Below are positions 53,268-60,727 of a DNA stretch of 64,000 nucleotides, in pieces. The position numbers were made by a program, and so were the translations under genes. The notes below the pieces were generated by a model. It made no database searches, was not told the DNA's origin, and worked only from the letters and a program-made list of their open reading frames with translations. The DNA comes from Faeciplasma sp045660445 (GTDB taxonomy: Bacteria; Bacillota; Clostridia; Oscillospirales; Ruminococcaceae), in contig JAZRDR010000015.1 of the NCBI GenBank assembly GCA_045660445.1, positions 7,136 through 71,135 on the forward strand, in the 5' to 3' direction. Positions within the stretch are counted from its first letter, which is position 1; each line of letters starts with the position of its first letter.

Positions 53268-54230
53268 ATGAGCACATTCAAATTTGCAATTATGGGTGCG
53301 GCATCTATTGCTGAGAAATTCTGCGATGCAGTGCGCCTTATCGACGATGCTGAGGTTATTGCTGTTGCAGGCAAGACCGAGCAAAGACTTAAAGAATTCG
53401 CTGAAGAGCAGGGGATACCCAAGTATTACGTTGGATATGAAGAGCTTCTTAAAAACGAAAAGCCCGACTGCGTTTACATTGCAACCGTGACCTCTTTGCA
53501 TTATGAACTAACCATGATGTGTTTGAATTATGGCATTCCCGTTTTGTGCGAGAAGGCGATGTTTACAAACTCTAAAGAAGCTGAAGAGGCAATCGCTTTT
53601 GCAAAAGAAAAGGGCGTTTTTGCAATGGAAGCTATGTGGAGCAGATTTTTACCTCCCATGCAGAAGGCTAAGCAATGGGTTGATGAAGGCAGAATAGGCA
53701 CCGTCAGATACGTTGACGCACGCTTGGGCTTTGCTGCAGAAAAAGATCCCAACAACCGCTTCTACAACCCCGATTTGGGCGGTGGCGCGGCTTATGACTT
53801 GGGCGTTTACGCTTATGAGCTTTCGACCTTCATGCTTGGCGGGGATGTCTTGGACATCAAGCCCGAGGTTATCTGGTCGGACACCGGCGTTGACATCTGC
53901 GAGCACGTGACCTTAAGATTTGAAAACGCGATCGCATCACTTGGCGCAAGCTTGTCCGAAATGATGGAGGAAAGACTTACTATTTCGGGCGATAAGGGGC
54001 TTATCATCGTGCCGCTTATCCACTTCGCGCGTGAGGCTTATTTATACGATACAAGCCGCCAAGTAGTTGAGCATTTTGTTGATGACGTTACCGAAAACGG
54101 CTTTGTTTACGAGGCGCGCGAGGCAATGCGCTGTGTGCGCGAGGGCAAGCTTGAAAGCGACACCGTTCCGCACTTGACAACAGTTCGCTGCTGCAAGATG
54201 TTTGATGAGATCTATAAGACGAAGAAATAA
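53268..54230 (+). CDS. Gfo/Idh/MocA-family oxidoreductase
   Basis: 320 residues. An N-terminal Rossmann fold starts FAIMGAASIAEKFCDA (GxGxxA-like, here GAASIA), with the conserved VLCEKAMFTNSKEAEE (about 95, the EKP-type Lys is EKA here) and then the alpha/beta substrate domain with GGGAAYDLGVYAYELS (about 174-189) including the typical Asp and Tyr. Such enzymes oxidise or reduce sugars or cyclitols with NAD(P). The substrate is not evident. An in-frame extension upstream is inside the previous gene; AAGGAGG is properly spaced to this ATG. Confidence 0.92.
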   Translation: MSTFKFAIMGAASIAEKFCDAVRLIDDAEVIAVAGKTEQRLKEFAEEQGIPKYYVGYEELLKNEKPDCVYIATVTSLHYELTMMCLNYGIPVLCEKAMFTNSKEAEEAIAFAKEKGVFAMEAMWSRFLPPMQKAKQWVDEGRIGTVRYVDARLGFAAEKDPNNRFYNPDLGGGAAYDLGVYAYELSTFMLGGDVLDIKPEVIWSDTGVDICEHVTLRFENAIASLGASLSEMMEERLTISGDKGLIIVPLIHFAREAYLYDTSRQVVEHFVDDVTENGFVYEAREAMRCVREGKLESDTVPHLTTVRCCKMFDEIYKTKK

Positions 54231-54269
54231 GATGCGCATTTTTGTAAACTTGGATTTATAGGTGAGCAT

Positions 54270-55055
54270 GTGAATAGTGTAAACAAAACGTTATATATCC
54301 CTTTGTATGGAAAAGCATATGTAAGTAAAAAGGGAATATTTCTTAATGACAAAAAAGCAGAGGAGATTTGGGCAGCAGAAGGATTTTCGCTGAAAGGGAA
54401 ATCCAAGTCAAAATGGCTTGCTTACTATATGGGGATCCGTTCTGCGGTTTTTGATAATTGGCTAAGACAGCAGTTGCCTGATATGAATGACGCAGTAGTA
54501 ATACATATCGGCTGTGGATTGGATAGTAGAGTACTGCGAGTTGGCACAATGAATCATAAGTGGTATGATGTTGATTTTCATGAGGTTATCGAGGAAAGAA
54601 AACGATACTATTCAGAAACAGCAAGCTATAAAATGATCACGGGGGACGCAAGAGATTGCAACTGGCTTGCGGATATTCCTGAAAGAAAATGTGCCATTGT
54701 TGTTATGGAGGGCGTGAGTATGTACTTAACCTCCGAGGAATTACAGAAGTTATCCGCAAATCTGTGTGCTCATTTTGAACAGGTTTCGCTTTTGATGGAT
54801 TGCTATACTGTTTTGGCAGCAAAGATGTCGAAATATAAAAACCCCATTAACGACGTTGGCGTTACGCAGGTTTACGGTATAGACGACCCCGAATTATTGC
54901 AAAATGATGAGCTTGCTTTTGTGAAAGAGCATACAATGATACCTCGAAATTTCATTGATGAACTTAGCGGGGCTGAAAAACACATTTTCGAAAGGCTGTA
55001 TGCAGGAAGCTTTTCTAAAAAGCTGTACCGAATGTATGAGTATAGAAAGTTCTAA
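54270..55055 (+). CDS. Class I SAM methyltransferase, leucine-carboxyl/TcmP type
   Basis: 261 residues of the LCM/PPM1 methyltransferase family: IHIGCGLDSRVLRVG (SAM loop, about 73), WYDVDFHEVIEERKRYY with the acidic residue that holds SAM, TGDARDCNW and VMEGVSMYLTSEELQKL. Related TcmP-like proteins O-methylate small molecules. The gene is clearly more AT-rich than its neighbours (one 60-base line at 54301 has 17 G/C), so it looks acquired. The start is GTG after AGGTGAG. No terminator separates it from the GNAT gene, which begins 67 bp later. Confidence 0.85.
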   Translation: MNSVNKTLYIPLYGKAYVSKKGIFLNDKKAEEIWAAEGFSLKGKSKSKWLAYYMGIRSAVFDNWLRQQLPDMNDAVVIHIGCGLDSRVLRVGTMNHKWYDVDFHEVIEERKRYYSETASYKMITGDARDCNWLADIPERKCAIVVMEGVSMYLTSEELQKLSANLCAHFEQVSLLMDCYTVLAAKMSKYKNPINDVGVTQVYGIDDPELLQNDELAFVKEHTMIPRNFIDELSGAEKHIFERLYAGSFSKKLYRMYEYRKF

Positions 55056-55122
55056 ACCCCAACATTTAAAACGATTACAGATCATGAATGCATAACGCTG
55101 ATAAAGAAAGGAAGTCTTATCT

Positions 55123-55605
55123 TTGACAATTAGATATGCGCGACCCAAAGACATCCCCATTTTGATGGAGCTTTTGCGTCAGGCTCACGGTGTGCATTAT
55201 GATATCCGTCCTGACATTTTCAAGCCCACCACAACGAAATACTCTGTTTCAGAGCTTGAGAAGATCCTATGTGACCCCATCCGCCCGATCTTAGTGGCGG
55301 TTGACGGCTCGGACACCGTTCTGGGCTATGCCTTTTGCGTGTTTAAGCAGGCGGTGGGTGACCTTTTGCTGACGGATATTAAATCGCTTTACATAGATGA
55401 CCTGTGCATCGACGAGAACCACCGCGGAGAGCATATCGGATCGGAGCTTTACGAAGCGGTCTTAGCTCTTGCAAAAGAAACGGGTTGCTATAACGTAACG
55501 CTTAACGTGTGGTGCGGAAACGACAGCGCAATGGAGTTTTATGAAAAGAAGGGGCTTAAGCCTCAGCGAATATTTATGGAGCATATTTTGGAGGAAGAAA
55601 AATGA
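55123..55605 (+). CDS. GNAT-family N-acetyltransferase
   Basis: 160 residues of the acetyl-CoA-dependent GNAT fold: IRYARPKDIPILMELLRQAH at the start, the core LYIDDLCIDENHRGEHIGSELYEAVL (about 95-118) with the R/G-x-x-G-x-G/A pyrophosphate loop varied to RGEHIG, and the C-terminal NVWCGNDSAMEFYEKKGLKPQRI. The start is TTG, preceded by AAAGGAAG. It overlaps the nucleosidase gene by four bases. Substrate unknown. Confidence 0.92.
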   Translation: MTIRYARPKDIPILMELLRQAHGVHYDIRPDIFKPTTTKYSVSELEKILCDPIRPILVAVDGSDTVLGYAFCVFKQAVGDLLLTDIKSLYIDDLCIDENHRGEHIGSELYEAVLALAKETGCYNVTLNVWCGNDSAMEFYEKKGLKPQRIFMEHILEEEK

Positions 55606-56282
55606 ATATTGGAATGATAGTTGCGGTTGCACAAGAGATTGGCGCGATGCTCGAAAAAATGGGCAAGCCCATTAAAACGGAGACTCTGCCCGGTTACGAG
55701 ATAAAGGTTTACGAGGTTGGCGAGCATTCGCTATACGTAACCAAAAGCGGCGCAGGAGAGATATCTGCGGCATCCTCGACCCAGCTTTTGATAAGCAAAT
55801 ACGGTTGCGAAATGATCGTTAACTTTGGCGTTTGCGGAGGGTTGACCGACGAGATGTCGGCGACAAGAACCGCTGTTGTTGAAAAAGTGGCGCACTATGA
55901 TTTTGATACCTCTGATCTTGACGACTGCGAGGTCGGAAGATATTCGGACTATCCCGATGTTTACATTCCTTCAACCGCAAGCTTGGTTGAAAAGGCCTGC
56001 CAGATCGAGCCGACGCTGATGAGAGTTATATGTGCCTCTGCCGACAAGTTTGTGGGCGATCCTGACAGAAAGCGCGAGCTTAACAGGATATACGGCGCGC
56101 AGATATGCGAGATGGAATCTGCAGGGATTTTGCTCACGGCAAACCGAAACGGCGTTCCCACACTTTTGATAAAAGCTGTGTCTGATAGCGTTTCGGGCGG
56201 AGCTGAAGAGTTTTCAAGACTTGTGAGCGAGGCGGCATATATATGCGTCAGCACGCTTTTAAAGATAATTGAGGGTATTTGA
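55602..56282 (+). CDS. Nucleoside phosphorylase/MTA-SAH nucleosidase-like protein
   Basis: 226 residues of the PNP/UDP fold. MIVAVAQEIGAMLEKM at the start, KSGAGEISAASSTQLLI (about 49-63), VNFGVCGGL, CEMESAGIL with the ribose-binding Glu (about 170) and IKAVSDSVSGG with the catalytic Asp (about 193) match 5'-methylthioadenosine/S-adenosylhomocysteine nucleosidases and related enzymes. SAH removal would suit its neighbour methyltransferase (inference). It is coupled by a four-base overlap to the GNAT gene. Confidence 0.85.
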   Translation: MNIGMIVAVAQEIGAMLEKMGKPIKTETLPGYEIKVYEVGEHSLYVTKSGAGEISAASSTQLLISKYGCEMIVNFGVCGGLTDEMSATRTAVVEKVAHYDFDTSDLDDCEVGRYSDYPDVYIPSTASLVEKACQIEPTLMRVICASADKFVGDPDRKRELNRIYGAQICEMESAGILLTANRNGVPTLLIKAVSDSVSGGAEEFSRLVSEAAYICVSTLLKIIEGI

Positions 56283-56598
56283 TGCGGTTTAGGCGGCGTG
56301 GAGCCGCGCCTGCTCTGAAAGGGCAGAGTGCGGTTTCGTGCCGCCCGTTTTGTTGCCGCCGAGCTTTTTTCGTCATTTGTCTTGTAATTATGTCGATTTT
56401 AGTGTATAATACATTTTATATTGGGTCACTATGATTTTTCGGCGGAAAGAAGCGCGCAAAACTCTGCAAAATCAAGCCAAATTGATGAAAAAATTTTTCA
56501 TAGTGACTGCAACAAAACAGCTTATTTTTGACACATATTATACAGAAGCCTAAGCCACGAGTCTGTATAATTGCGTCTTATAGATTCGAGGTGAGAGA
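56283..56598 (+). other. Gene-free region with sigma-factor promoter and inverted repeats
   Basis: 316 bp without a convincing ORF. A G/C-rich part (56283-56365) repeats GCGGTTT and can fold through GGCGGC/GCCGCC, ending in CTTTTTT; it may terminate the preceding operon. A promoter lies at 56382-56410. After it comes a perfect 10-bp inverted repeat, GTCACTATGA (56425-56434) with TCATAGTGAC (56498-56507), and a perfect 9-bp one, ATTATACAG (56537-56545) with CTGTATAAT (56563-56571), both in the untranslated leader. Confidence 0.6.
56382..56410 (+). promoter_or_regulatory. Promoter upstream of the sigma-factor gene
   Basis: TTGTAA (56382-56387), 17-bp spacer, exact TATAAT (56405-56410), about 190 bp before the sigma gene. 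Confidence 0.65.
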
Positions 56599-57147
56599 AT
56601 GAAATCCGGCTTTTCCGAGCTTGTAGCAAAAGCGAAGAAGGGCGACAGTAAGGCTTTTGCCGAGTTATATTCGGCGATCTATAAGGAATTATATTATTAT
56701 GCGCTTTGCAATTTAAATAATCAGGACGACGCGGCCGACGCTGTAAGCGACGCTGTGCTGGATGCATTCTCGGGCATTAAGAATCTTAAGAACGAGGAAG
56801 CTTTCAAGGGCTGGATGATAAGAATTCTCACAGCCAAGATAAAGCGCAAGCAAGCGGAATATATCCGTGAGCGTGAAAACTTGATGTCAATGTCTTTATA
56901 TGACGACACTGATGACGACAAGCAGATGGATATTCCTTATAAAGAATCGAAGTACGAGGGAATCGAGCTTCTCGATCACATCGAAAATCTGTCGCAAAAC
57001 GAAAAGATATGCTTCTCTCTCAGCGCCATATACGGCTATACCGGCGATGAGATATCCAAAATAACAGGAATAAATTCAGCCACCGTGCGAACCTATCTGG
57101 CACGAGGCAAAACAAAGCTTAGAAAACTTATCGAAGAGGATCTCTAA
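56599..57147 (+). CDS. ECF-like sigma-70 family RNA polymerase sigma factor
   Basis: 182 residues. Region 2 (about 5-75) holds AFAELYSAIYKELYYYAL and DAADAVSDAVLDAF; region 4 (about 125-180) holds an HTH in YTGDEISKITGINSATVRTYLARGKTKLRKLI. The middle is a long acidic linker (SLYDDTDDDKQMDIPYKE). There is no region 1 or 3, as in ECF sigmas. It is followed 35 bp later by a membrane protein with a cytoplasmic N-terminus that is likely its anti-sigma factor. The leader carries two inverted repeats. Confidence 0.92.
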   Translation: MKSGFSELVAKAKKGDSKAFAELYSAIYKELYYYALCNLNNQDDAADAVSDAVLDAFSGIKNLKNEEAFKGWMIRILTAKIKRKQAEYIRERENLMSMSLYDDTDDDKQMDIPYKESKYEGIELLDHIENLSQNEKICFSLSAIYGYTGDEISKITGINSATVRTYLARGKTKLRKLIEEDL

Positions 57148-57182
57148 GCACACAAAAACTAACAACGAAAGGAGGAAACAGC

Positions 57183-59336
57183 ATGGCAAACAACATTTAC
57201 AGCGAGCTTTTTGAACAGCTCCCGATCCCCGAAAGACTTGAGCCCGAAAATATCGCAAAAATGCTTGAAGAAAACGCGTCATTCAGCAAAAAGCGTTCAG
57301 GCATCGTTATGAGCGAGGCTGTTACCTCCGAAAACAACACATCTAAAAAGACTGCACAAAATAAGTCCCATTCCGCGACCTACCGTGCTATCATGTCGGT
57401 TGCCGCTTGTGCAGTTTTGGTACTCGGATTAGTCAGATATTTGGACGTTGGAAACGCTCCTGCTATATCCGAAGAAAATCACGGAGCTACCGCTGCCGAG
57501 GATTATGATGAGCTTCACAAAACATTCCAGAAATATTACGTTGACGAGGACGACAAGATGTCGCTCGATTCCGCAATAGCTGAGATCGAACACTCTTATA
57601 ACGATCAGCAGAGCGAGAACGAAACCGACGAGGTTGAGCCTGACAAGACTCCCGAGGTTACACTTGACACGCCTGTTGAAACTCCTCCCGCAGTCAGCGA
57701 ACCCATTCCTCCTGAAGAGGACGTTGTGATCGACGATGAACCCGAGGAAGAGGAGCACGTTGTTATAGAAGACGAGTTCGTATTGCCCGAGTTAGTTAAG
57801 GGCGAAGAAAACGTTTTCATCTTCTCTGACAAGATCTTTATTGTCGAGGGTGACACCGTTAAGTTCATCAAGACTTCAAACGGCGAGCTTTCATACAGCG
57901 ACGTTATCGCTCCCATTTGTGCCGACAATGAAACCAAGGACCTTATCGACTTCTATGTTTACGATAACAGATTAACCTTGGTTTATGCTGTTGAAACGGC
58001 AGTGACTGTTACAAGTGACGTTCCCGAGGTTGATGCCGAGGAAGACTCGGAAATGACCGTTTTGGATGAACTTTTGGGCAACGTTTATGCCGAAGAGGAA
58101 GAGACTGCTTACGTTCGCAGATCTGTAGAGGTTAAGGTATATGACCTTTCCGACGGCATTGCATATCCCGTTGCGACTAACGTTCAAAGCGGCAGATTTG
58201 TTGATGCTGTTCAGTCGGGCAGCTCGGTCTATGTTATCACAGCTTATGATGACTACAGACTTTCGCCCATGCTTGGCGCAAGTGATTTGGAAAGCTACGT
58301 TCCTTATTACTCGCTTAACGGCGAAAAGACATATATCCAGGCAAATGATATCGTTATTCCTGCATACATTTCCAATACCGACTATACAGTTATCGGCGGA
58401 ATCGATATGTCGGCAAGCGAGATCAGCGTTTCCGTAAAGGCTCTTTTGGGCGATGAAGGCAGAATTTTAATGACAGACAGTGCGGTTTATGTTTTCGGAT
58501 ATGAAAACGTGAACGGCGTTGATAACACCGCTATTCAGATGTTTGATCTTGATGACGGAAAGGTTTCTCTTGGCACCAGCATCTTTTGCGAGGGTGTTGC
58601 CTTGAGCGGCGACGGTGTTACCGAAATGAACGGCGCGATCGTTGTATCTGCACTCAAAAATATCGAGGGTGGGTTTATCACCAGCGTAAATGTGTTTGAC
58701 AGCGCACTTAACCTTGTTTCAAAGTGTGATTTCCCAGCAGTTTTAACAACTGCAGTCAAGGATGGTAACGTTTTGGCCCTTTCGGGAAGCCAAGAATATG
58801 CAATTGATCTTGCAAATCCCGCGATTCCCAACATTGCTGATTATGCGAAAACAGATGATGTTGCCGAAAACTTGGTTCCTTTGGGCAACGGATATGCAGT
58901 TTTAACTGATATCAACGGAGTGCTTACTCTTGCAAACGTTGAGATCGATGCCGACGGCGTAGCTCATGCAAAGCACAAGATAGCGATTTACGAGGGCGAA
59001 TACACCTCTAAGGCATTAAGCGACAACTCGGTTATGTATGTAAACAGCGAGCTTGGAATCGTTGGCGTTCCTTACGGATATTATGACGGCTATGACTTCT
59101 GCTATAGATACGTTTTATATCACCTTGAGGGTGACGGCTTTAAGCAGATAGGTCTGTTGGAATCCCACGAGATGGACACTGTGTTTGAATTCGGCAAAGC
59201 GATTGAGGATAACGGCCTTCTTTACATCTTCAGCGAGGGAAGGATTTATTCAACGGTTGCCTCTGAAACAGGGCTTGCATATGTCGGATCGGTAAATCTT
59301 ATTGAATCGACCTATGGCGGCCACATTGAATGGTAA
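57183..59336 (+). CDS. Membrane-anchored beta-propeller protein, probable anti-sigma partner
   Basis: 717 residues. A cytoplasmic N-terminus (about 1-60, with LFEQLPIPERLEPENIAKMLEEN) that could bind the sigma factor, one TM (about 64-81, MSVAACAVLVLGLV), an acidic Pro/Glu-rich stalk (about 95-200), then a beta-propeller domain (about 205-717) of the PF09826-like secreted type: VEVKVYDLSDG, VYVITAYDDYRLSP, VYVFGYENVNG, VMYVNSELGIVGVPYGYYDG. A sensor-propeller outside joined to a regulator inside, coupled to a sigma gene, fits signal transduction (inference). AAAGGAGG precedes the ATG. Confidence 0.85.
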   Translation: MANNIYSELFEQLPIPERLEPENIAKMLEENASFSKKRSGIVMSEAVTSENNTSKKTAQNKSHSATYRAIMSVAACAVLVLGLVRYLDVGNAPAISEENHGATAAEDYDELHKTFQKYYVDEDDKMSLDSAIAEIEHSYNDQQSENETDEVEPDKTPEVTLDTPVETPPAVSEPIPPEEDVVIDDEPEEEEHVVIEDEFVLPELVKGEENVFIFSDKIFIVEGDTVKFIKTSNGELSYSDVIAPICADNETKDLIDFYVYDNRLTLVYAVETAVTVTSDVPEVDAEEDSEMTVLDELLGNVYAEEEETAYVRRSVEVKVYDLSDGIAYPVATNVQSGRFVDAVQSGSSVYVITAYDDYRLSPMLGASDLESYVPYYSLNGEKTYIQANDIVIPAYISNTDYTVIGGIDMSASEISVSVKALLGDEGRILMTDSAVYVFGYENVNGVDNTAIQMFDLDDGKVSLGTSIFCEGVALSGDGVTEMNGAIVVSALKNIEGGFITSVNVFDSALNLVSKCDFPAVLTTAVKDGNVLALSGSQEYAIDLANPAIPNIADYAKTDDVAENLVPLGNGYAVLTDINGVLTLANVEIDADGVAHAKHKIAIYEGEYTSKALSDNSVMYVNSELGIVGVPYGYYDGYDFCYRYVLYHLEGDGFKQIGLLESHEMDTVFEFGKAIEDNGLLYIFSEGRIYSTVASETGLAYVGSVNLIESTYGGHIEW

Positions 59337-59404
59337 ATGAATTAAGCGCACAGCAAGGGAAACTTTGCTGTGCGATATTTTTTAAAATATTTTTCAAAAA
59401 AGGC

Positions 59405-59433
59405 TTGACAATTGCGATCGGCTGTGATAGAAT
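59405..59433 (+). promoter_or_regulatory. Promoter of the tRNA pair
   Basis: Exact TTGACA (59405-59410), 17-bp spacer, TAGAAT (59428-59433), about 20 bp before tRNA-Thr. Confidence 0.75.
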
Positions 59434-59452
59434 AACTTTCGTTGCAGCGCTT

Positions 59453-59528
59453 GCTGGTGTAGCTCAGTTGGTAGAGCAGCTGATTTGTAATCAGCAGGTC
59501 GGGGGTTCGAGTCCGTCCACCAGCTCCA
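59453..59528 (+). tRNA. tRNA-Thr (anticodon TGT)
   Basis: A 76-nt class I tRNA. Acceptor GCTGGTG pairs with CACCAGC. The anticodon stem GCTGA/TCAGC holds the loop TTTGTAA, anticodon TGT (reads ACA/ACG and more). The T-loop is GTTCGAG and the 3' CCA is encoded. It would be the effector of an ACA specifier in the thrS T-box at 24.1 kb. Confidence 0.97.
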
Positions 59529-59547
59529 ACGCAACACAACTTAATAT

Positions 59548-59633
59548 GGGAGAGTTCCCGAGCGGCCAAAGGGGGCAGACTGTAAATCTGTTGCTATTTA
59601 GCTTCGATGGTCCGAATCCATCCTCTCCCACCA
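59548..59633 (+). tRNA. tRNA-Tyr (anticodon GTA)
   Basis: An 86-nt class II tRNA with a long variable arm. Acceptor GGGAGAG pairs with CTCTCCC. The loop CTGTAAA gives anticodon GTA. The T-stem GATGG/CCATC encloses TCCGAAT. The CCA is encoded. It is 19 bp after tRNA-Thr and shares its promoter. Confidence 0.96.
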
Positions 59634-59993
59634 AAACAAAGACCAGTCCAATAGGGCTGGTTTTTTGTTTTGGTAAGAGGGTAGTAAGCAGGAACATCGG
59701 AGTTGCGACGGCGGAGTGTTGATGGCGAAGAAATTAAGAGTCGCAACTCATACAGCTTGCCGAGCGAAGTGAGGCATGATGTTATGGTCACGAATCCATC
59801 CTCTCCCACCAAAACAAAGACCAGTCCAATAGGGCTGGTTTTTTGTTTTGGGCGCGTTGGCGGGCGGATTCGGACGAGCCGCCGAAGACGGCAAAGCTCG
59901 TTTTCAAAACGTCCCGGTGGGATGTTTTGAAAATTGGAATCACATCCTCTCCCACCAACAAAAAGACATCCGATAGGGTGTCTTTTTTTGTTT
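59607..59993 (+). repeat. Three-copy array of tRNA-Tyr 3' end plus terminator
   Basis: The first copy (59607-59673) is the tRNA-Tyr T-arm, acceptor strand, CCA and terminator. Copy two (59784-59851) repeats it with one inserted A in the T-loop and is otherwise almost identical through the terminator. Copy three keeps CATCCTCTCCCACCA (59943-59957) followed by a different hairpin, GACATCC/GGGTGTC, and a T-run. The two spacers (about 59674-59783 and 59852-59942) each hold hairpins: GAGTTGCGAC/GTCGCAACTC in the first; CGAGC/GCTCG and TTTTCAAAAC/GTTTTGAAAA in the second. No protein gene fits in these 432 bp between tRNA-Tyr and msrA. Confidence 0.85.
59641..59670 (+). terminator. Intrinsic terminator after tRNA-Tyr
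   Basis: An ACCAGTCC/GGGCTGGT stem with AATA loop, then TTTTTTGTTT. Confidence 0.9.
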
Positions 59994-60001
59994 CAGCGTC
60001 C

Positions 60002-60030
60002 TTGCCAAAGTTCTCGCTTAATGATATACT
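60002..60030 (+). promoter_or_regulatory. Promoter of msrA
   Basis: TTGCCA (60002-60007), 17-bp spacer, TATACT (60025-60030), then GAAAGAAAGAGGA before the ATG. Confidence 0.7.
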
Positions 60031-60065
60031 TAACTCAACTCCTTTGAAAGAAAGAGGAAACAAAA

Positions 60066-60581
60066 ATGAATCAACTTAAAAAGGCATATTTTGCAGGCGG
60101 GTGCTTTTGGTGCATAACCCCGATATTCAAGCTGACTGACGGTGTTAAGGAAGTTATAAGCGGATATTCGGGCGGCGACGAAGCAAACCCTGTCTATATA
60201 GACGTTAAAAATCAAAGAACAGGCCACCGTGAGACTGTAATGATCGAATACTCGCCCGAAAAGGTGTCGTTTAATGAGCTTTTCGAGATCTTCCTTGGCG
60301 GTGTCGATCCCTTTGACGACGGCGGACAGTTTATCGACCGAGGACACTCGTATACCTTGGCGGTATATTATCTTGATGATGAGGAGAAAGCCATCGCCAA
60401 AAGGATGATAAAAGAGCTGGAGAAAGAATCGGGGAAAGAGGCATATATCAGCCTTGAGCCCTTTAAGAGCTTTTATCCTGCCAAGGAGGAGCATCAAGAT
60501 TATTATTTAAAGCATCCCAAGGAATTCGAGCAGGAGCTTGTTGATTCGGGAAGAAAAGCAAAAAGTTTAGAGGAGAAGTAA
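60066..60581 (+). CDS. msrA: Peptide-methionine (S)-S-oxide reductase MsrA
   Basis: 171 residues, cytoplasmic. It repairs S-oxidised methionine. The catalytic Cys lies in AGGCFWC (about 13), with the second Cys two residues on in the same motif. GYSGGDEANPVY, TGHRETV and DGGQFIDRGHSYT are standard MsrA landmarks, and the C-terminal region EEHQDYYLKHP is the substrate-pocket end. Length is normal for a stand-alone MsrA with no MsrB domain. It has its own promoter and terminator. Confidence 0.97.
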   Translation: MNQLKKAYFAGGCFWCITPIFKLTDGVKEVISGYSGGDEANPVYIDVKNQRTGHRETVMIEYSPEKVSFNELFEIFLGGVDPFDDGGQFIDRGHSYTLAVYYLDDEEKAIAKRMIKELEKESGKEAYISLEPFKSFYPAKEEHQDYYLKHPKEFEQELVDSGRKAKSLEEK

Positions 60582-60602
60582 AAAAGCTGATCTGTCAGTT
60601 GT

Positions 60603-60635
60603 AATGCGGCACAAAAATTAGTGCCGCATTTTTGT
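60603..60635 (+). terminator. Intrinsic terminator of msrA
   Basis: An AATGCGGCAC/GTGCCGCATT perfect stem followed by TTTTG. Confidence 0.9.
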
Positions 60636-60647
60636 GTATTTGGGCGA

Positions 60648-60676
60648 TTGCTTGTGCATCACATTTGTGATATAAT
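60648..60676 (+). promoter_or_regulatory. Promoter of the ion-transporter gene
   Basis: TTGCTT (60648-60653), 17-bp spacer, exact TATAAT (60671-60676). Confidence 0.7.
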
Positions 60677-60727
60677 TAAATTTGTATAGGGCCAAGCCCT
60701 TAAAAACAGAAGAGAAAGGATTTTAAC

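Noticed and set aside
59634..60000. Prophage or integrative element at tRNA-Tyr
   Set aside because: No integrase, no phage gene and only about 150 bp between repeats; kept only as an unexplained array.
59330..60079. Several short ORFs across the tRNA genes and the 3'-end array
   Set aside because: They read through tRNAs and terminators and repeat because the DNA repeats; no ribosome sites.
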